Assembly: GCA_026168455.1 (NCBI GenBank)
Contig: CM047426.1
Coordinates: 31,741,058 to 31,805,057, forward strand
Source: Theocolax elegans
Taxonomy: Eukaryota; Arthropoda; Insecta; Hymenoptera; Cerocephalidae
Length of the DNA stretch: 64,000 bases
Reading direction: 5' to 3'
Below, in pieces: positions 10,331-21,196 of the stretch. Both the position numbers and the translations under genes were made by a program. The notes beneath the pieces were generated by a model. It had not been told where the DNA came from, ran no database searches, and saw only the letters and a list, made by a program, of their open reading frames with translations. Within the stretch, counting starts at the first letter, position 1, and each line of letters opens with the position of its first letter.

Positions 10331-10850
10331 GTGGTTTAAAATTGTAAACAAGATGTGGCTGCAGTTTAGTCTTCACGGAAGTAATAAATGGTTTGATATG
10401 TTACCAAATTTGATTGCTACGTACAATAATACAAAACATCGTACAATCGGAATGAAACCAAAAGATGTGACGGTAGAAAATGCACCTTTACTATTATCTA
10501 GATTTAACTATGACAATATACTTATAAAGAAACCAAAGTTCAAGGCTGGTGATAAATTACGAGTAAGTAAATCGAAGCATGTATTTGAAAAAGGTTATAC
10601 ACCTAACTGGACAACTGAAATATTTACAATTAAATCTGTAGCTAATACTAAACAAATTACTTACCTCTTAGAAGACTATCAAGGTCAAGCAATCTCTGGT
10701 GGATTTTATGAGCAAGAAATGCAAAAGGTTAAGTATCCTGATGTTCATCTAGTAGAAAAAGTAATCAAGAGGAAAGGAAATCAGGTGTTTGTTAAGTGGT
10801 TAGGATTTGATAATTCACAAAATAGTTGGATTGATAAATCTAATATATAA
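10326..10850 (+). pseudogene. Maverick/Polinton integrase, C-terminal part with chromodomain
   Basis: The translation keeps the end of a retroviral-type integrase core (WLQFSLHGSNKWFDMLPNLI, TYNNTKHRTIGMKPKDV). Next comes an SH3-like segment (KAGDKLRVSKSKHVFEKGY), then a chromodomain (VEKVIKRKGNQVFVKWLGFDNSQNSWI). This domain order is that of the integrase of Maverick/Polinton elements, which inserts the linear element into the genome. The DDE catalytic region upstream is missing, so the enzyme cannot be active. The frame itself is open for 174 codons. A chromo-Gypsy integrase is the alternative. Confidence 0.75.
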
Positions 10851-10857
10851 TAGATAA

Positions 10858-11000
10858 GAGAAAGTGGTGGGGGCCCCCTCCTACGCCCCTAACCCGTGAA
10901 AAACAACCAATCAATCGTCACTTATGAGTCTTATACAATGAGTAGACTCAATGTATAATAGGCACTCGTAACTCATTTTCTCTCCTTAAACTTTCTCTTT
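10858..11000. other. GGGCCCC box between convergent ORFs
   Basis: A block beginning AGAGAAAGTGG and containing GGGGGCCCCC and CGCCCCT shares its order of motifs with 9650-9700. In both places a plus-strand region ends and a minus-strand ORF begins within about 200 bp. It could be a shared bidirectional termination or element-end sequence. An imperfect palindrome around ATGAGT/ACTCAT follows at 10926-10975. Confidence 0.35.
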
Positions 11001-11070
11001 CTTTTTTCATCCTTTTAAATTTTTTATTTTAAAACAAATTATAATATTTATTAATATTTACAATACATTA

Positions 11071-11510
11071 TTATACATTATACATTCCAAACTCAAATTT
11101 ATCGTCACTGTGATACAATATAAATAAAGCAAATTTATTAGCCTTTTCGGTTAATTCGTCGAATAGGTTATCACTGGCCAGCAACGCCTTGGATACTCGA
11201 TCTGGTAAGAAGATGTCACACTTTTCATTGATGGTGACAACTATCTTTAATCCAAATTTTGTGAGAACTTTCTTATCTGTAGTCACCATATATTTTCTCT
11301 CCTTCTCCAAATCGGCTAGTCGCTTCCGTGGAAGATAAGCACTTTGTGCACTTTTATTCAACATTGAAAAATCCATTCTAAAACAAGAAATTAAATTTTT
11401 AATTATTTTTATATCAATAAAACATAAGACATAACCTACAATACTTACATTGGAGATTCAGACCTTCTTTATCTTTGTTGGAGGAGGTTCTTCTTCGAGC
11501 TTATATAAGA
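11071..11510 (-). CDS. Small element-encoded protein, 101 aa, with TATA box and 5' intron
   Basis: The coding frame is 11376-11071 and open throughout. The protein has the pattern YLPRKRLADLEKERKYMVT, TKFGLKIVVTI and DIFLPDRVSKALL. I have an impression of similar small ORFs in insect Maverick-type loci but cannot name a family. Upstream on the minus strand there is a consensus intron (donor GTAAGTAT at 11448, acceptor TTTTAG at 11378, 71 bp). The ATG lies 1 nt into the second exon, and a TATATAAG box lies at about 11508-11501. Promoter, intron and intact frame suggest it could still be expressed. The Maverick integrase relic is just downstream in the convergent direction. Confidence 0.55.
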
Positions 11511-11907
11511 GATGAATGTGTGAATCGAAGGATCGTGCTCGCTTCTCAGCTAGCACATATTGACTATTTGGATGTCTATATAAAGTCCGTTACTAGACGA
11601 CTTTTCGAAATGTCCAAAAGTTATCTAAAAGTTGTCTAGCAGACATACAATACTTATATCCATGAAAAAGATATCTACATGGCATCTAATTTTAGGTCAA
11701 AAGAAGAACAACTTATTATAGGCAACAAAAAGACATCCAAACTTTAGACGACAAAAAAAAGATATCAAAAGGATGTACAGAAAGTCGACGTCTTTTAAAT
11801 ATCAAATAATTACATGTCTATGGCGTGTCTGTTATCAGACGACTTTTTAGGAATTATAAAAAGTTATCATAAAGTTGTTAATGAAAATGATATCTTCATA
11901 CATCCAT

Positions 11908-12940
11908 AAAATAGTATATTACGATACATGGCCAGAAAGTTGGATTTCCTGGCCTGCGTGATATGACGGCCGAGGCGAAGCCGAGGTCGTCATAAAACGC
12001 AGGCCAGGGCATCCAAAATTCTGGCCGAGTGTCGTATACTATTTTTCTTTATCCCAGTCCGAAAGTACATTTAATAATTAGGTAAACTAATAGAAAATAC
12101 CCGGTGCCGCAATATTCGTCTGCAGCTTCTTTCGTGGCCTGCTTCAGAGCCATCCAGATGTAACCTCTCGTACCGCGACGTGACACGCGATATTCAATGT
12201 TTGTTATATATTTGATGCCCGCCCGACATTTGCAAAACCGAGGCGAAGCCGTGGTTTTTGCTGGTCGGGGGCGGGCATCAAAAATATAACATACATACAT
12301 AAGCATGTATAAATTTATTGTTAAATCGTATTACTTTAGAAGCGGTTTTAATGCAAAGTTGCGATAAACAACGTGCATAGAAGAAGTCGACTTTACATGA
12401 TTAAAATTTACATTTGTAGTCAAATATCAATTGCACTGTTAAAATTTGAACATAAAAAAATGAAACATATTTCTTTCACATGTATTTACATCACCGATAT
12501 TAAATCAATACTAAATTGATAATGTGAAATTTGAAAATGACACGAAATAGATAGAATGAGCACAGTCTACATAAGTATTCTATATATACTCTCGCTCTCT
12601 CTTTCTATCTCTCGTTTTATTAATTAAAACAATTATACAAGATAATTTATACGGCAATATTATAATACATTTTACATTTGAAAAACAAAAGTGCTTGTAG
12701 TAAATCAATTAATAAATTTAAAATAATTTAGCAATGTTTACTTGAGAGGTTAAGCAACGCACATGTTATATTGGGAACTTTGCGGCCGTTGCTACAGCCG
12801 TTGCTATGCATCGATGCTGCGATAATCTATGAGCCAATCAGAGCGCGCGAGACTCCGGCCGGCCGCAAAAGTCGCTCTTTCCGTATCCATATGCGGCCGG
12901 GAAACACGTACTTTCGGCGGGGGGGATGAAGAAAAAGATA
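11908..12940. mobile_element. Inserted foldback sequences with GCGAAGC-tipped hairpins and a GC-rich block
   Basis: The segment interrupts the subterminal repeats of the surrounding transposon. A long imperfect hairpin spans about 11910-12045 (AGTAT...ATACT, GGCCAGAAAG...CTGGCC, GGCCTGCG/CGCAGGCC), tipped by GGCGAAGCC at 11974-11982. A second spans 12214-12279 (GATGCCCGCC/GGCGGGCATC), tipped by GCGAAGC at 12243-12249. At 12760-12930 there is a CpG-rich block with CCAATCAG and repeated GGCCG. A minus-strand frame (12306-12049) reads through it with no recognisable family. Together this looks like one or two MITE-like insertions. Confidence 0.45.
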
Positions 12941-13474
12941 TCTACATGACGTCTGATTTTAATTGAAAAAAGAACATCTTATTATAGACAAGAAAAAGAC
13001 GTCTTAAGTCTAGACAGTCGCCTAAAAGATATCCTTTATTATTGTTATAAGTTTCTGCAATTTCGGTAAAAAACAAAAGAATTTATACGTCTAAATGTTG
13101 TCATATTTAAAGACATTTAATTTTACGCGCGCGGAAGTCGTATTATTTTAGCTGTGTATCGCTAAAGTGTAAGGTGCAGGAGACCAGCGACTCTATCAAC
13201 AACAAATATTTTGCATCAATAATAACAAATAAGTATCAGTATTGTATTAAATATAAATTTTAAACTTCTCTAAATTATAAATTTCTGTCTTCTATCGTTT
13301 TATAAAAAATATTAGATTAAAAATAAAAAATAAAATTCTAACCTAACTTTTATTAAATTATATTTTTAATTTTTCTTTTTGAATTGTTTGATCATTTTTT
13401 ATTTAATTATATATATATATTAGAAAAATATATTTTCCTCTAATTTGGATTAGAACTCTTGATATAGAGTAGAA

Positions 13475-15538
13475 ATGGAAAGAAGAAAAAGATTTAGTGA
13501 ATTAGGAAAAAAACAGAAGATAAGACGAATTAAACTTATTTTAAGTAAAAATTTAAAAAATGAAAATTGTCAACACACTGACAGTATTATTACAGTTAAA
13601 AATGTATCTGTTGATTGTGATAATGAAAGCATTATTTCAGCTAATCATTCATCTATTCATTGTGATAATGATACTGTCAGTGCTGAAGAAACTTTATGTA
13701 GTGACATTAATGTAGATTTTAGTAAAGATGTAGAAACACGTGAAAACAAAAGTTCTTCTGACTCTATTAATGATAATTGCAATGATGACGATAACATTAT
13801 TGCTTTATCACTTGCTTCATGGGCATGTAAGCATCGTATTACACACAGTGCTTTAAGTGATTTATTAAAACACATGAAAAAGTGGCCCGAAGGTTGTTTG
13901 CAGACATTACCATTAGATTCAAGAACGTTGCTTAGTACACCAAGGAATACTATAGTTATTCCATTAGGTTCAGGTGCTTATACACATGTAGGACTAGAGA
14001 ATTGTTTAGTGAAAATTATAAAAGATTGTAATTATCAATTATCTGTAATTTATATTGATATACATATTGATGGAATTCCGGTTTTTAAAAGTAGAAAATT
14101 AGGATTGATCCCAATTTTAGGCTAATTAGTAGATAACCAAAGACTTCAAGAACCGTTTCTTATATGTGCTTATTTTGGTAATGAAAAAGCTCCAAATATT
14201 TTTAAATTTATGGAACAATTTGTAAAAGAATACAATAGACTAATTACAGAAGGTTTTCATTACCAAAATAAGCTTTACACTGTACAAATTAGGTCATTTA
14301 TTGCTGATACAGTTGCTAGAAATTGGGTAATTTGTCATCCTGCACACAATTCACTGTATGCTTGTCAAAAATGTACGCAGAGAGGAGTAAAAGTAGGCGA
14401 AAGAATGCTTTTATTAGATGTTGATGCTCCACTTAAAACCGATACAAATTTCAGGCAAAATTTGCAAGATAAATTTAAAAATGTAATAAGTCCACTTGAG
14501 ATGGTAGGCATTGGAATGATTTCACAGGTTCCGTTAGACCCAATCCATCTGTTATATATGGGTATAACAAAAAAATTGTTAGGGATTTGGACAACTGAGT
14601 TTGGGAATGGCGTTGCTGTTCAAGAAATAAATAAAATATTCAGTGATAATTATGTTGCGTTAGGAGAATGTGTTCCGTCGGAATTTGCAAGGAAACCTAG
14701 GGCATTGGATGAACTTGATAGATGGAAAGCCACTGAATTCAGACTATTTTTATTATATCTTGGTACTGTTGCAATTAAAAATTATCTAAGTCCATGTAAA
14801 ATTATTCATTTTAATTCTCTTAGCTGTGCTATTAGAATTTTAAGCGATCCAAAGATATGTCAATATAATAATAAAGAAGCAGAAGAGCTTCTTAGATATT
14901 TCGTTAGACAAATGATAGTTCTGTATGGTGAACAGACAGTTATATTTAATGTGCATAATTTAATTCATTTGCCAGCAGATGTACTCCGGTTTGGACCGCT
15001 TGAAGAATTCAGTGCCTTTCCATATGAAAGTTATCTTCAAGTTTTAAAAAGTATGGTTCGTAATAGCTCTTCACCATTAGTTCAAATTAGAAGACGAATA
15101 AAAGAAAGAAGTCAGGTAGTTTGTACAAAATCTGAAGAATTAGAATATCCTTACATGCTAAAGAAAAAACCATTATATTATCAAAATGAACTTCCAGAAG
15201 GTTGTCATAGTGCTCATTCACAGCTTCAGTTTCAAAATTTCAAGCTAACCGATACAAAATTTAATAATTGTTGTTATTTGTCAGATGGTGCAATAATTGT
15301 AGTAAAATTTATTTGTTTTCAACATGAAACTCCAGTTATTGTCGGTCACTCATTTATTGACTATTCTTCTATACCAGATTACCCTTTTGATTCTCGTTAT
15401 ATTCAAATTTATCAAGTAAAAAACCTATCCAATAGATTAGAAATATGGCCGATAGATAAAATCGAAAGAAAAGGTTTTCAAATACCTTTTAAAGATTCTT
15501 TTTATATTTTTCCAATAATCCACTCATTTTATAATTAA
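13475..15538 (+). pseudogene. Tnp2-like transposase, one in-frame stop
   Basis: One frame of 687 positions runs from ATG 13475 to the stop at 15536-15538, broken only by TAA at 14123-14125 (position 217). After an acidic, low-complexity N-terminus come YIDIHIDGIPVFKSRKLGLIPILG, the stop, then LVDNQRLQEPFLICAYFGNE. These are followed by SFIADTVARNW, CQKCTQRGVK, PLDPIHLLYMGITKKLL and EFSAFPYESYLQVLKSMVRN. The series corresponds to Tnp2-type (CACTA/EnSpm) transposases: a DG...FKSS region, an F..D..AR motif, a CxxC site and a MH-like helix. The upstream sequence is AT-rich with no intron needed. A single point change could have made the stop. If it is real in the animal, this copy is non-autonomous. 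Confidence 0.7.
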
Positions 15539-15658
15539 TTATTTTATCAAATAATTAAAATAAAATAAAAAAAATAAAATTTTAAACTAATATAAATTAA
15601 ATTTACTGTTTGTAGATAACATATTTTACATTATAGGGATTCATTGGTCATCTATATC

Positions 15659-16366
15659 ATGAATTCGAACAAGAGAAGTATTGCTGTCGTTACAGCTGAT
15701 GCTACTGGGGAGAAAGAAAACATGCAAAACAAACGCTTCCAGATGAACGGTCCTACTGTTTCACAAATGTCAGCAGCTAATAATTCATATCAACAATCTG
15801 GTTTGTATTAATTTATTGGTATATAAATATATTTATTATTTATTTAAAATAATTTTTTTACAAACATAACCTAAAAATATTGTTTACTTCTATAAAGTGA
15901 TTTTTTAATAAAATAAAATTAAGAAATTTCATGTAGATTATAAAAAATTATAAATATTTACTAATTTTGTATTAAAGCAATATTTATATTATATATTTAA
16001 TTAAATGTTGTATTTCAGGTACATATCCAACAAATTTTGAATTGCCGCCTAATACATTTAAAATTATACCAAATAATTTTGTTGAAAGGGCTGAAACATG
16101 TGAGTACATAAAAAAGTAGAATATGGATAAAAATTAAAAAAGGTAATTTTAATTAATGATTGTCTTATATATGTTTTACAGCCAATTTTACTATGCAGCG
16201 CAGCCTTACAGAAAAAAATTTGAATACCTTTTTCAACTTACCTAAAAGTTCACTGCAGCCATCTACATCAAGGCAAAATCAAATTTACCTACAAAAAGGC
16301 AAAACAATAAATTTAACGTTAGGTATATCTTTACATTATATGATTATACGTACTAAATGTTATTGT

Positions 16367-16421
<55 letters not shown>

Positions 16422-17506
16422 TATTTATCTTTTAATTTTTTAGAAAATGGAACTCAAATTGAGTGTCCCATTATTGAAAACAATTTCACAAATTATGATG
16501 CATTAAATGCACAGGAAAATTTTATTATTGCTCCAGCTGATATCGAAAACGTTGATGTTGATAACAGAACTCCTGACACAGATTTTATCTCCACATCTTC
16601 GGTGAATGAAAATAGTAAAAATTTAATATATAATTCAAATGAAAGTATCTGTAATGATAACACTAGTTGTGATAAAAATGATATTGTTGATGACAATGGA
16701 GATATGGATGGAGATAATATTAATGAATGGCACCCTTGTTGTCGTAAGTAAATTATTTTACAATTAATATTGTATTAATTAAGTAATATTTAATGTTACA
16801 AAAATAATATAATAATACTTTTACAGTAAAACTACGTAGTATGTTAAAAAAACAGATGAAAATTAACGAAAAGATTTTATTTAAAATTTACGAATTATCA
16901 AATTCAGTGAAAATAGTGCAGGAAATTGTAGAGAATAAAGGAAATGTAGAAGTTGGAGAACAGCAGAAGAATATTACAATGAATATTTTACCAATATTTC
17001 CATTAAAGACCATTAAAGAATTTGATCATTTCAATGATGATCCTTCAGCTAATGAACAAATGCGACTTCAATTTGTAATATATATTATAAAACTACTTCT
17101 TTTTTATATAATTATTTTGTAACATTTTAACAAATATTATTTATATTTTTAGAAACATTATTTAAGAAGTGTTGGAGGTAAAAAAAAAGAAAATATAATT
17201 CGGAATGCTTTGGCGGAAACAATTTCAAATGACGTAGGATGTAAGCTAAATTGGACAGGGGTAAAAGATCGGAAAAAAATGTCGGACACACAATTTTCCA
17301 AAATTTTCATTGGTTAGTTTTATTTATATTTTATTGTTAAGTTTATAAATAATTTTTACGAATTCAAAATTTTGTTTTTTTCAGATTCATTGATTAATGT
17401 AAAAGGCGCACCAAAGGATGACATAATTAGTATTTTTAAAGAGTGGCTTCGTCGCTCCAGTGACCGTAGAAGTTTGGATCTTAAAAAGAAGAGTGAATCG
17501 ATTTAA
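15659..17506 (+). CDS. DUF4806-domain protein, 397 aa, seven exons
   Basis: Exons: 15659-15800, 16019-16099, 16182-16322, 16444-16743, 16827-17074, 17153-17312, 17385-17506. All introns are GT-AG, phases match, and the total is 1194 nt with no internal stop. The N-terminal two thirds is polar and acidic. A likely coiled coil (KKQMKINEKILFKIYELSNSVKIVQEIVE, about 228-258) precedes the DUF4806 domain (about 277-380: IFPLKTIKEFDHFN, YLRSVGGKKKENIIRNAL, NWTGVKDRKKMSDTQFSKIF, IISIFKEWLRRSSDR). DUF4806 proteins of unknown function often accompany Tnp2-like transposases in insects. This one starts 120 bp after the transposase stop, inside the same element. It may assist transposition, but that is inference. 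The model depends on hand-called splice sites. Confidence 0.75.
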
Positions 17507-18049
17507 GAACAAAATAACATGAGCTTTATAAAGTTTAATTTTATTTAATTTCATTATTACCTTTATGGTAACGTTTAAGTTCATTTATAATTTTATACAT
17601 TTAACAAATCTATATTTGTTTTTGATACTTTTAATTTTTATGAAAACAATTTGTTACAAAAAAACTATTTTTGTTATTTAGAAAAAGATTACATTTATAT
17701 ATTTATTTTTCTAATGTATAAAACTATAAACTAGTTCAACGCATTTTATTATATTATATTGTTATAATAAAAATTTATTTGTGTGCACTTTAAAGAAATA
17801 TTTGCTTTATTTTTATTAAGCAAATATGTTAATTGTATATTTAAATAACATTGCTAATTTTAGAAAATTAACCGTTACTTTAAAAATACTATTATTATAT
17901 AAAGCAGTTGGTTTATTTGGTTTTATATAATAATAGTATTTTTAAGTAACAGTTAATTTTCTAAAATAAGCAACGTGTTATTTAAATATTTAAATATACA
18001 ATTGACATATACCTGTATATATATATCCTTTTCCGGTAATAATATGACA
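17507..18049. other. 3' region of the transposon with an inverted repeat
   Basis: The region is AT-rich. There is an imperfect inverted repeat: the segment ending near 17900 (AATACTATTATTATATAAA) is mirrored at 17926-17945, with flanking TTAACCGTTACTTTAAAAAT against TTTTTAAGTAACAGTTAATTT. It forms a stem of roughly 90 bp in total at 17820-18000. No gene is seen. Confidence 0.45.
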
Positions 18050-18217
18050 TCCAAATAGACGTCTAAATGTATGTCCATATAGATGTCTAAATGTATATCC
18101 AAATAGGCGTCTAAATATATGTCCAAATAGATGTCTGAATGCATATCCAAATAGACGTCTAAATATATGTTCAAATAGACGTTAAAATGTATATTCAAGT
18201 AGACGTATTTTATTAGT
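18050..18217. repeat. 24-bp minisatellite, about 7 copies
   Basis: The unit is of the form TCCAAATAGACGTCTAAATG plus 4 nt, repeated head to tail with point differences. It is built from the GACGTCTA motif that is scattered in the subterminal regions of the surrounding transposon, so it probably arose by amplification of a transposase-binding-type motif. A minus-strand open frame (LDVYLDMHSDIYLD...) exists only because 24 is a multiple of 3. Confidence 0.8.
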
Positions 18218-18440
18218 CAAATATTAGTACACGCGATTAAAACAAAAATAAGTATGTCTTTTTAGATAACTAAAAGATATCTTTTTGATGTCTTTTAAGA
18301 CGTCTAAAAGGGTGGACTTAGGCTGTCTTTTTGGTATACATTTTGGTATACTTTGAGGCAAAAAGCAGACGTCCATATAGTTGTCTGTTATCCAATCTTA
18401 GACGTCTATATGACATCTATTAGGTAACCTCTTGCTAGCT

Positions 18441-18833
18441 GGGTTCGATCCCAGACGTGCACCTCTGAAAATTTTTTCATGTGCATTTTTCGAACACCGC
18501 GACTCAGTGGCTCGGCGTGTCACTATAATGTGACGCCAGTTCAGGTGCGCGTGCGTTTCGTGCACTTGTCAGTGCATGAGAGGCACGGGCATCTGAACTA
18601 TAGGGAACGTTAGGGACGCGAAGATGTAAAGAGGATCGCGGTGGTTCCATCGGGAGGACAGGAAACTGTAATTATTAGACTAATTACAGTGACCAAAGAT
18701 ATCTTCCGATGGACACAAGCACCACTGTTTTAACTACATGTGCTTTGTTTACAGACACACCGTTCACCTCCGACGCCGATTAGCCCTGGCAGCATAAATA
18801 GAGCGACGTTAAATAACAAAAAAAAAAAAAAAA
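18441..18833 (+). mobile_element. 5'-truncated tRNA-derived SINE
   Basis: It starts at the B-box (GGGTTCGATCCCAG) and is otherwise almost collinear with the full-length copy at 40781-41221. It ends with GAGCGACGTTAAATAAC and a poly-A of about 16. The tRNA-like head and A-box are missing, cut exactly at the right end of the 11.5-kb transposon. Confidence 0.85.
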
Positions 18834-19049
18834 GTTGACGTCTTTTAAATATTCATTAACAGTCGCCTAAAAGATATCCTTTATTATTATTATATAACGA
18901 AAGAACTTATACGTCTAAATGTTATCATATTTAAAGACATTTAATTTTACGCACGCGGAATTCGTATTTATTTTAACTGCGTGTATCGCAAAGTGTAAAC
19001 TGCAGGAGACCAGGGACTATCAACAACAAATTTTTTGCAGTAACAAACA
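18834..19049 (+). repeat. Second copy of the transposon block found at 13012-13210
   Basis: From the GACGTCTTTTAAATAT motif through CTAAAAGATATCC, ACGTCTAAATGTTATCATAT, TTTACGC(A/G)CGCGGAA and GCAGGAGACCAG to TCAACAACAAATTTTTTGCA, this parallels 13012-13210 with about 10-15% differences by eye. It is the remnant of another copy of the Tnp2/DUF4806 family, broken by the SINE on the left and by the CACTG transposon on the right. Confidence 0.7.
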
Positions 19050-19189
19050 CACTGGAAAACTTTTGGTAATCCAAGACCTCCGAGATATATGGTCTCAATC
19101 CGATTCCATCGTTCCGAGACTCCGAGTTTCTCGGTTTGGCGGCAATAGCAGTTTGGACGTGCCAGGCCCCCAACTCTGGCATCCCGGCC

Positions 19190-19238
19190 CCACTGTTTTA
19201 AATAAACACTCGCCTGCAGCGTTTTTGTATATAATATT

Positions 19239-19270
<32 letters not shown>

Positions 19271-19798
19271 AATAAAGTTTTTACAGTGTAAGTATAATTA
19301 CATCGTATAATAATATAAATAATTATTAATAATTTAGAAGTATAAGTAGAGTCTAAACGTGTGCTATATATTTTAAGGTTATAATCTAATAGTAAAAGAA
19401 TATTTTTTTAATTTAGTTAGTTAGATTATGCTAACTTTCTCATATAATGTTGATTAACAAATTTCTTTAGTTCTATTGTACCTTTTGGAATATAACTTAT
19501 GCATTGTATATAAGGGCTATGAATTTTCGAGCGTTATGCGTACTTTGCATATGACAAATTTTTCTTATTAGCATGGTTACAGGGAATATATTAAGTGTGT
19601 TATTGATCTAGGTTTTTGTGTACTTTTACATGAACCATAATAGTCGCATGGGTGTTTAGTGAAAAATTGAAAGTATATCACTTAAGAAAATCTCAACTTA
19701 AAGTATTGTTTCACCATATACATATAATAAAATAAATGTAAATGCAATAATTCATAAATCAAAAGGTATACACCATGCCCTTTAAATGCAAATTTGAT
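19190..19798. other. 5' non-coding part of the CACTG transposon
   Basis: An (AT)n-rich stretch at 19230-19275 is followed by AT-rich sequence with no gene. It lies between the left terminus and the 303-bp repeats. Confidence 0.4.
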
Positions 19799-20847
19799 GT
19801 AAGATGTTCAGAGTCAAGTATACCTTCTGCTATATAAAATGTCATGAAACTGCTGAAGTAAGTTTCAATATACCACAAGGGATTGTAAATAATATTTTGA
19901 GTCTGGGCGATGGATCAATTTTGAAAAATTTTCACATTTTTAATTTTAAACTAGAAAATATGGAATATTATTAAACTGATTTATCAGTTAGACCTCTTAC
20001 TTGATGTGCTACCCCTCAGAGTACTGTACAACATATCTGTAGAGTTTTTTGACTCTTCGGAAAGCATTAGGTGTACTTGACTCTGGACCTCTCCCGCAAA
20101 ATTGGCATTTCAAAGACGTACTACATCTTCTGCCTTATGAAATGTCATGCAACTGCAGGAGTAAGTTTCAATATACCACAAGGGATTGTAAATAATATTT
20201 TGAGTCTGGGCGATGGATCAATTTTGAAAAATTTTCACATTTTTAATTTTAAACTAGAAAATATGGAATATTATTAAACTGATTTATCAGTTAGACCTCT
20301 TACTTGATGTGCTACCCCTCAGAGTACTGTACAACATATCTGTAGAGTTTTTTGACTCTCCGGAAAGCATTAGGTGTACTTGACTCTGGACCTCTCCCGC
20401 AAAATTGGCATTTCAAAGACGTACTATACATCTTCTGCCTTATGAAATGTCATGCAACTGCAGGAGTAAGTTTCAATATACCACAAGGGATTGTAAACAC
20501 TATTTTGAGTCTGGGCGATGGATCAATTTTGAAAAATTTTCACATTTTTAATTGTAAACTAGAAAATATGGAATATTATTAAACTCATTTATCAGTTAGA
20601 CCTCTTACTTGATGTGCTACCCCTCAGAGTACTGTACAACATATCTGTAGAGTTTTTTGACTCTCCGGAAAGCATTAGGTGTACTTGACTCTGGACCTCT
20701 CCCACAAAATTGGCATTTCAAAGACGTACTACATCTTCTGCCTTATGAAATGTCATGCAACTGCAAAACTAAGTTTCAATATACCACAAGGGATTGTAAA
20801 TAATATTTTGAGTCTGGACAATGGATCAATTTAGAACTGATAAGGTA
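19799..20847. repeat. ~303-bp tandem repeat upstream of the transposase gene
   Basis: GCATTAGGTGTACTTGACTC recurs at 20064, 20367 and 20672, so the period is 303-305 bp. A diverged partial unit precedes it (19799-20063) and a partial unit follows (to about 20847). Copies are nearly identical. Each can encode a short frame (FCLMKCHATAGVSFNIPQGI...) that is not a known protein. The sequence GTAAGTTTCAATAT in each unit resembles a splice donor. The array lies in the presumed 5' region of the transposase gene, where it may affect transcription. Confidence 0.85.
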
Positions 20848-21196
20848 CTTTCATTCTAAATGATTAGACAAATATTTAATTATATATAATTCATAAAAGT
20901 TATAAACAGACTCAGCTGAAAGTAGTATACCTCTATTTATTTGTTTTCAATTCTGCATGTGTATATAATAATGGTTAAATGTAAATAATATTTATAGAAA
21001 GTTTGTTAGAAAAAAATAACATCAGTACTTGACAACCATTAATTCTGGCATGACTTCATAACGCAATTGATCTAATAATGCTTATTTTATTTCACGCTTG
21101 ACCAAGCTAATGCTTGTTTTTTTTTCATTTTCATTGTATTGCATGATTCTTAACACTTCTTATTTTTTGTGGGTATTAACAGTAAATGTCACCATC

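Larger units (their letters stand above)
11546..18441 (+). mobile_element. Tnp2/DUF4806 DNA transposon (CACTA-like), ~6.9 kb
   Basis: The termini are CAGCTAGCA at 11547-11555 and its complement TGCTAGCTG at 18433-18441. Both subterminal zones are full of GACGTC/GATATC/GACATC motifs (for example 11581-11900, 12945-13030, 18250-18420). Between them lie a Tnp2-like transposase (13475-15538) and a DUF4806 gene (15659-17506), both on the plus strand. A foreign segment (about 11908-12940) is inserted on the left. No target duplication could be recognised, and the right end directly abuts a truncated SINE, so the exact ends are uncertain. A block at 13012-13210 recurs at 18855-19046, which is the left part of another copy of this family. 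Confidence 0.6.

Noticed and set aside
12049..12306. Minus-strand frame YRVSRRGTRGYIWMALKQATKEAADEYCG
   Set aside because: It looks protein-like but runs into a hairpin, has no splice partner and no family that I know. It is kept only as part of the inserted segment.
17953..18198. LDVYLDMHSDIYLD repeat protein
   Set aside because: Product of a 24-bp minisatellite whose period is a multiple of three.
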